From contig JAHQIW010005485.1 of assembly GCA_019055375.1 (NCBI GenBank), positions 620,001-684,000 on the forward strand: a stretch of 64,000 nt of DNA, given 5' to 3'. The notes beneath the pieces were generated by a model. It was not told the origin of the DNA. It saw nothing but the letters and a program-made list of their open reading frames with translations, and ran no database searches. The stretch comes from Parelaphostrongylus tenuis (taxonomy: Eukaryota > Nematoda > Chromadorea > Rhabditida > Metastrongylidae). Both the position numbers and the translations under genes were made by a program. Below, in pieces: positions 62,401-64,000 of the stretch. Positions within the stretch are counted from its first letter, which is position 1. Every line of letters starts with the position of its first letter.

Positions 62401-62544
62401 GGAATATTTCTTTGTGTCTTGGTTTAGTTTTCGTATTTTTCTTGATAAAATGGTCATTTTCAGCTGAAACGGGTTCTGCGAAAGAATTGCTCAAGATGGC
62501 CGTTCTCGTTGTGGGAGATGCATTTTTGGGCAGAACTCAAAAGC
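59421..62544 (+). CDS. Hook-domain protein, 5' exons (gene incomplete)
   Basis: Exons: 59421-59468 (MDFFGQDQIFDHLVIW), 59617-59702 (...GRAFAEVLHG), 59872-59960 or -59975, 61390-61464 and 62464-62544. Phases agree, given a GC donor (TGG|GCAAGT) after exon 1. The order matches the N-terminal Hook (calponin-homology-like) domain: an LxxW helix, G.A.A.VLH.I, D..(F/W)F.E.W...., NWR.K..NL.K....., DYY...., then a hydrophobic helix ELLKMAVLVVGDAF before the Q-K-(R/K)-E region. Hook proteins and relatives such as C. elegans ZYG-12 link dynein to organelles through this domain and a coiled coil. The coiled-coil exons were not found before 64000, so the gene probably runs out of the window. Whether it is a Hook, ZYG-12 or CCDC88-type member cannot be decided. 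Confidence 0.7.
60468..60735 (-). pseudogene. Mariner transposase relic
   Basis: Minus-strand translation gives LQNNAWPHIARSTLHKLEKL, then TATSDYHLFSALKQHL. This is the HDNARPH...T...L..L and SPD(L/Y)APSDYHLF block of mariner transposases. The second catalytic Asp of the D...D pair is replaced by N-A-W context and the N-terminal DNA-binding and first catalytic region are missing. The following sequence to about 59.98 kb is unassigned. It sits antisense in intron 3 of the Hook-domain gene. Confidence 0.8.
61100..61215 (+). repeat. SINE family B 3' fragment
   Basis: ATGCATTCAGCCACTTCAG, CGAATGCATGGCGCATTAT and GTTTGTTCAACGGCGAGAGC equal the SINE-B end; the head is missing (5' truncated). It lies in the Hook-gene intron. 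Confidence 0.7.
61500..62460. other. Hook-gene intron 4, no other feature seen
   Basis: Frames on both strands (for example minus 61525-61767) lack family support. No SINE or foldback copy recognised. Confidence 0.35.
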
Positions 62545-62984
62545 GTGAGTGCAATATACTGCCTGGATTGTTGACAATAAGTAAAATTAAGGCTCTTTCG
62601 ATGTCTTGACTTTGTCAGGGTTGTTAAGATCAATATAATGATCAAAAATGCAAATTTTTGGAAGCCTACGACGATTTCTAACATGAGTAATTTTGGAAAA
62701 CGTTCACAAGTACTGATGCTCATCACTAAGCGACCGAAAGGAGTTAGTGTGCCTCACTTCAGGGTCATGTTCTTATAGCATTCTGTTACAGTTACAAACA
62801 TATGGAAAGTAGATATATTTTACAAAATGTCTTACAGCGAGTCTTTACATTCGTTTGTGATCTCTATAACATGGGACGTCTATGAGCATCACTCTTTCTA
62901 TCTCTACAACCCAGCGTTTTTATAACTAGCATACCATACATTCTCTACTACTCAGAATTTTTACGACTGTCGTTCCCTCAATGT

Positions 62985-63260
62985 CGTGTGCAGCGCAGTG
63001 GCTAGAGGTGTCCTGAATGGCACACTTGATCGTTGGCTCGATCTCGTGTTCCGTATTCACGAAGCCTTCTATTCTCCGAGGTCGGTAGAGTGATACCAGC
63101 TCTCTTTGGGAGGATTTCAAGTGACGTGATACATGGATGGACCACTGGAAATCTTTGAAAAGGCCCAGATAAACATTCATTCACCTCAAACGATACATAG
63201 TGTAGTCGAATACTTAGTGCGTCCTACAAGCATTGATCGACTCGGAGGGCATTATTCTTA
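62985..63260 (+). repeat. SINE family B copy
   Basis: Landmarks: GCGCAGTGGCTAGAGGTG (box A), TTGGCTCGATCTCGTGTTC (box B), GAGGTCGGTAGAGTGATACC, CATTCATTCACCTCAAACG, then AGCATTGATCGACTCGGAGG. Probably within a Hook-gene intron. Confidence 0.7.
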
Positions 63261-63529
63261 ACTTTTTAGCTTTATTATTCTCTACATATTTATATATCAT
63301 CCACTACGAGTTCTTGATGTTACGGTTTTACGAATAGTGCTGGCTTCGACATCTTTTCTTTGTTTCATTCCGCGCAGTCGTCATCCATGGTTATAACCTA
63401 TTTCGAACACGGTGATGCTTGGGAGACAGATCCTGTGATCATGAACTAGTTTTTATGTGTGTGTGTTCGGATGGTTGAGTAAGCCACGAACTGTCGTGGA
63501 GTTAATCCGTAACCTGTTGTGTTAAATGT

Positions 63530-63670
63530 AAATATATTACGTTGTTATAAGTTGAAGAATAACAACAATAAGACAATTGAAGTAATGTAATAATACATTC
63601 AATGCGTTCACCCGCTGAGGGTTAAATATGCAGAGGAGGTGGGTCTGCGGTCCCAAAAGGGTTAATAATA
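63530..63670 (+). repeat. Family C dispersed repeat copy
   Basis: TAATAATACATTCAATGCG, GAGGGTTAAATATGCAGAGG and GTGGGTCTGCGGTCCCAAAA, matching 38.5-38.67 kb in order and sense. Confidence 0.65.
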
Positions 63671-63674
63671 AATA

Positions 63675-64000
63675 TAAGGGATCTCTGTTATCAGAATGGA
63701 ATGTTGTGAATCCGACCATCAAATACCAATGGCAGCACAATTGCATAAGAATACGTAGAGAGCAAAATTTACTGGAGGTATCGCAAAATTTTCAGAAGGA
63801 TCCGAAATACAGAGAGAAAAGCGCAAAAAACTGATGAAGACACTTGCTTGGCAAGGCATACTGGCCGACATGAGTTGGTATGCACGCAAACAAGTATACA
63901 GAAATTAACGTCAGTTATGTGGATCAAATAGAGGGCCTGGAGGGATTGAGGGAGTGAAAATGACAAGTGGCTCAGCTGCAAGCATCTCAAGCTTATACTA
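63675..64000. other. Right edge, no supported feature
   Basis: A T-rich stretch with TTTTCAG at 63788-63794 could be a splice acceptor for a further Hook-gene exon, but the downstream frames do not give a coiled coil. Left unassigned. Confidence 0.3.

Noticed and set aside
1..64000. CRISPR array, bacterial operon or phage features
   Set aside because: No regularly spaced identical repeats with unique spacers; gene structure is intron-containing and eukaryotic throughout.

Overview
The window is eukaryotic nuclear DNA with short phase-compatible exons, GT-AG introns of roughly 45 bp to several kb, eukaryotic tRNA genes and dense decayed repeats. Gene content and small introns suggest a nematode. 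The repeat load, RTE-type relics and tRNA-derived SINEs would fit a strongylid (clade V, hookworm-like) worm. The species is inference.

Layout. 1-5.2 kb: no intact gene; a foldback fragment, a pyrimidine minisatellite and relics of transposon proteins. 5.2-35.7 kb, minus strand: one very large gene of about 44 candidate exons, best read as an EPG-5-like autophagy tether. Its introns hold SINEs, foldback elements and a cluster of two tRNA-Leu genes plus one tRNA pseudogene. 35.7-38.8 kb: repeats only. 38.97-41.13 kb, plus: an RNF170-like RING E3 ligase gene. Its start codon lies at the end of a SINE and its first intron carries a second copy of its own 3' end. 41.1-46.7 kb: repeats. 46.7-48.6 kb, plus: an LRRC57-like leucine-rich-repeat gene. 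50.1-53.9 kb, minus: a trypsin-like serine protease with an intact catalytic triad and a likely signal-peptide exon at 54.6-54.7 kb. 59.4-62.5 kb, plus: the 5' part of a Hook-domain gene, with a mariner relic in an intron; the rest was not found.

The most distinctive feature is the repeat landscape. Two tRNA-derived SINE families, at least two palindromic (foldback) families and a possible internal-repeat family were assembled by comparing copies within the window. Some sit at functional positions: a SINE with 12-bp target duplications copied a splice acceptor of the EPG-5-like gene, a foldback element ends about 25 bp from another acceptor, and a SINE abuts the RNF170-like start codon.

All exon models come from reading frame, splice-site phase and remembered protein-family patterns. 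No alignment or transcript data were available. Exon phases agree throughout the RNF170-like and LRRC57-like genes, but several EPG-5-like junctions are unresolved.
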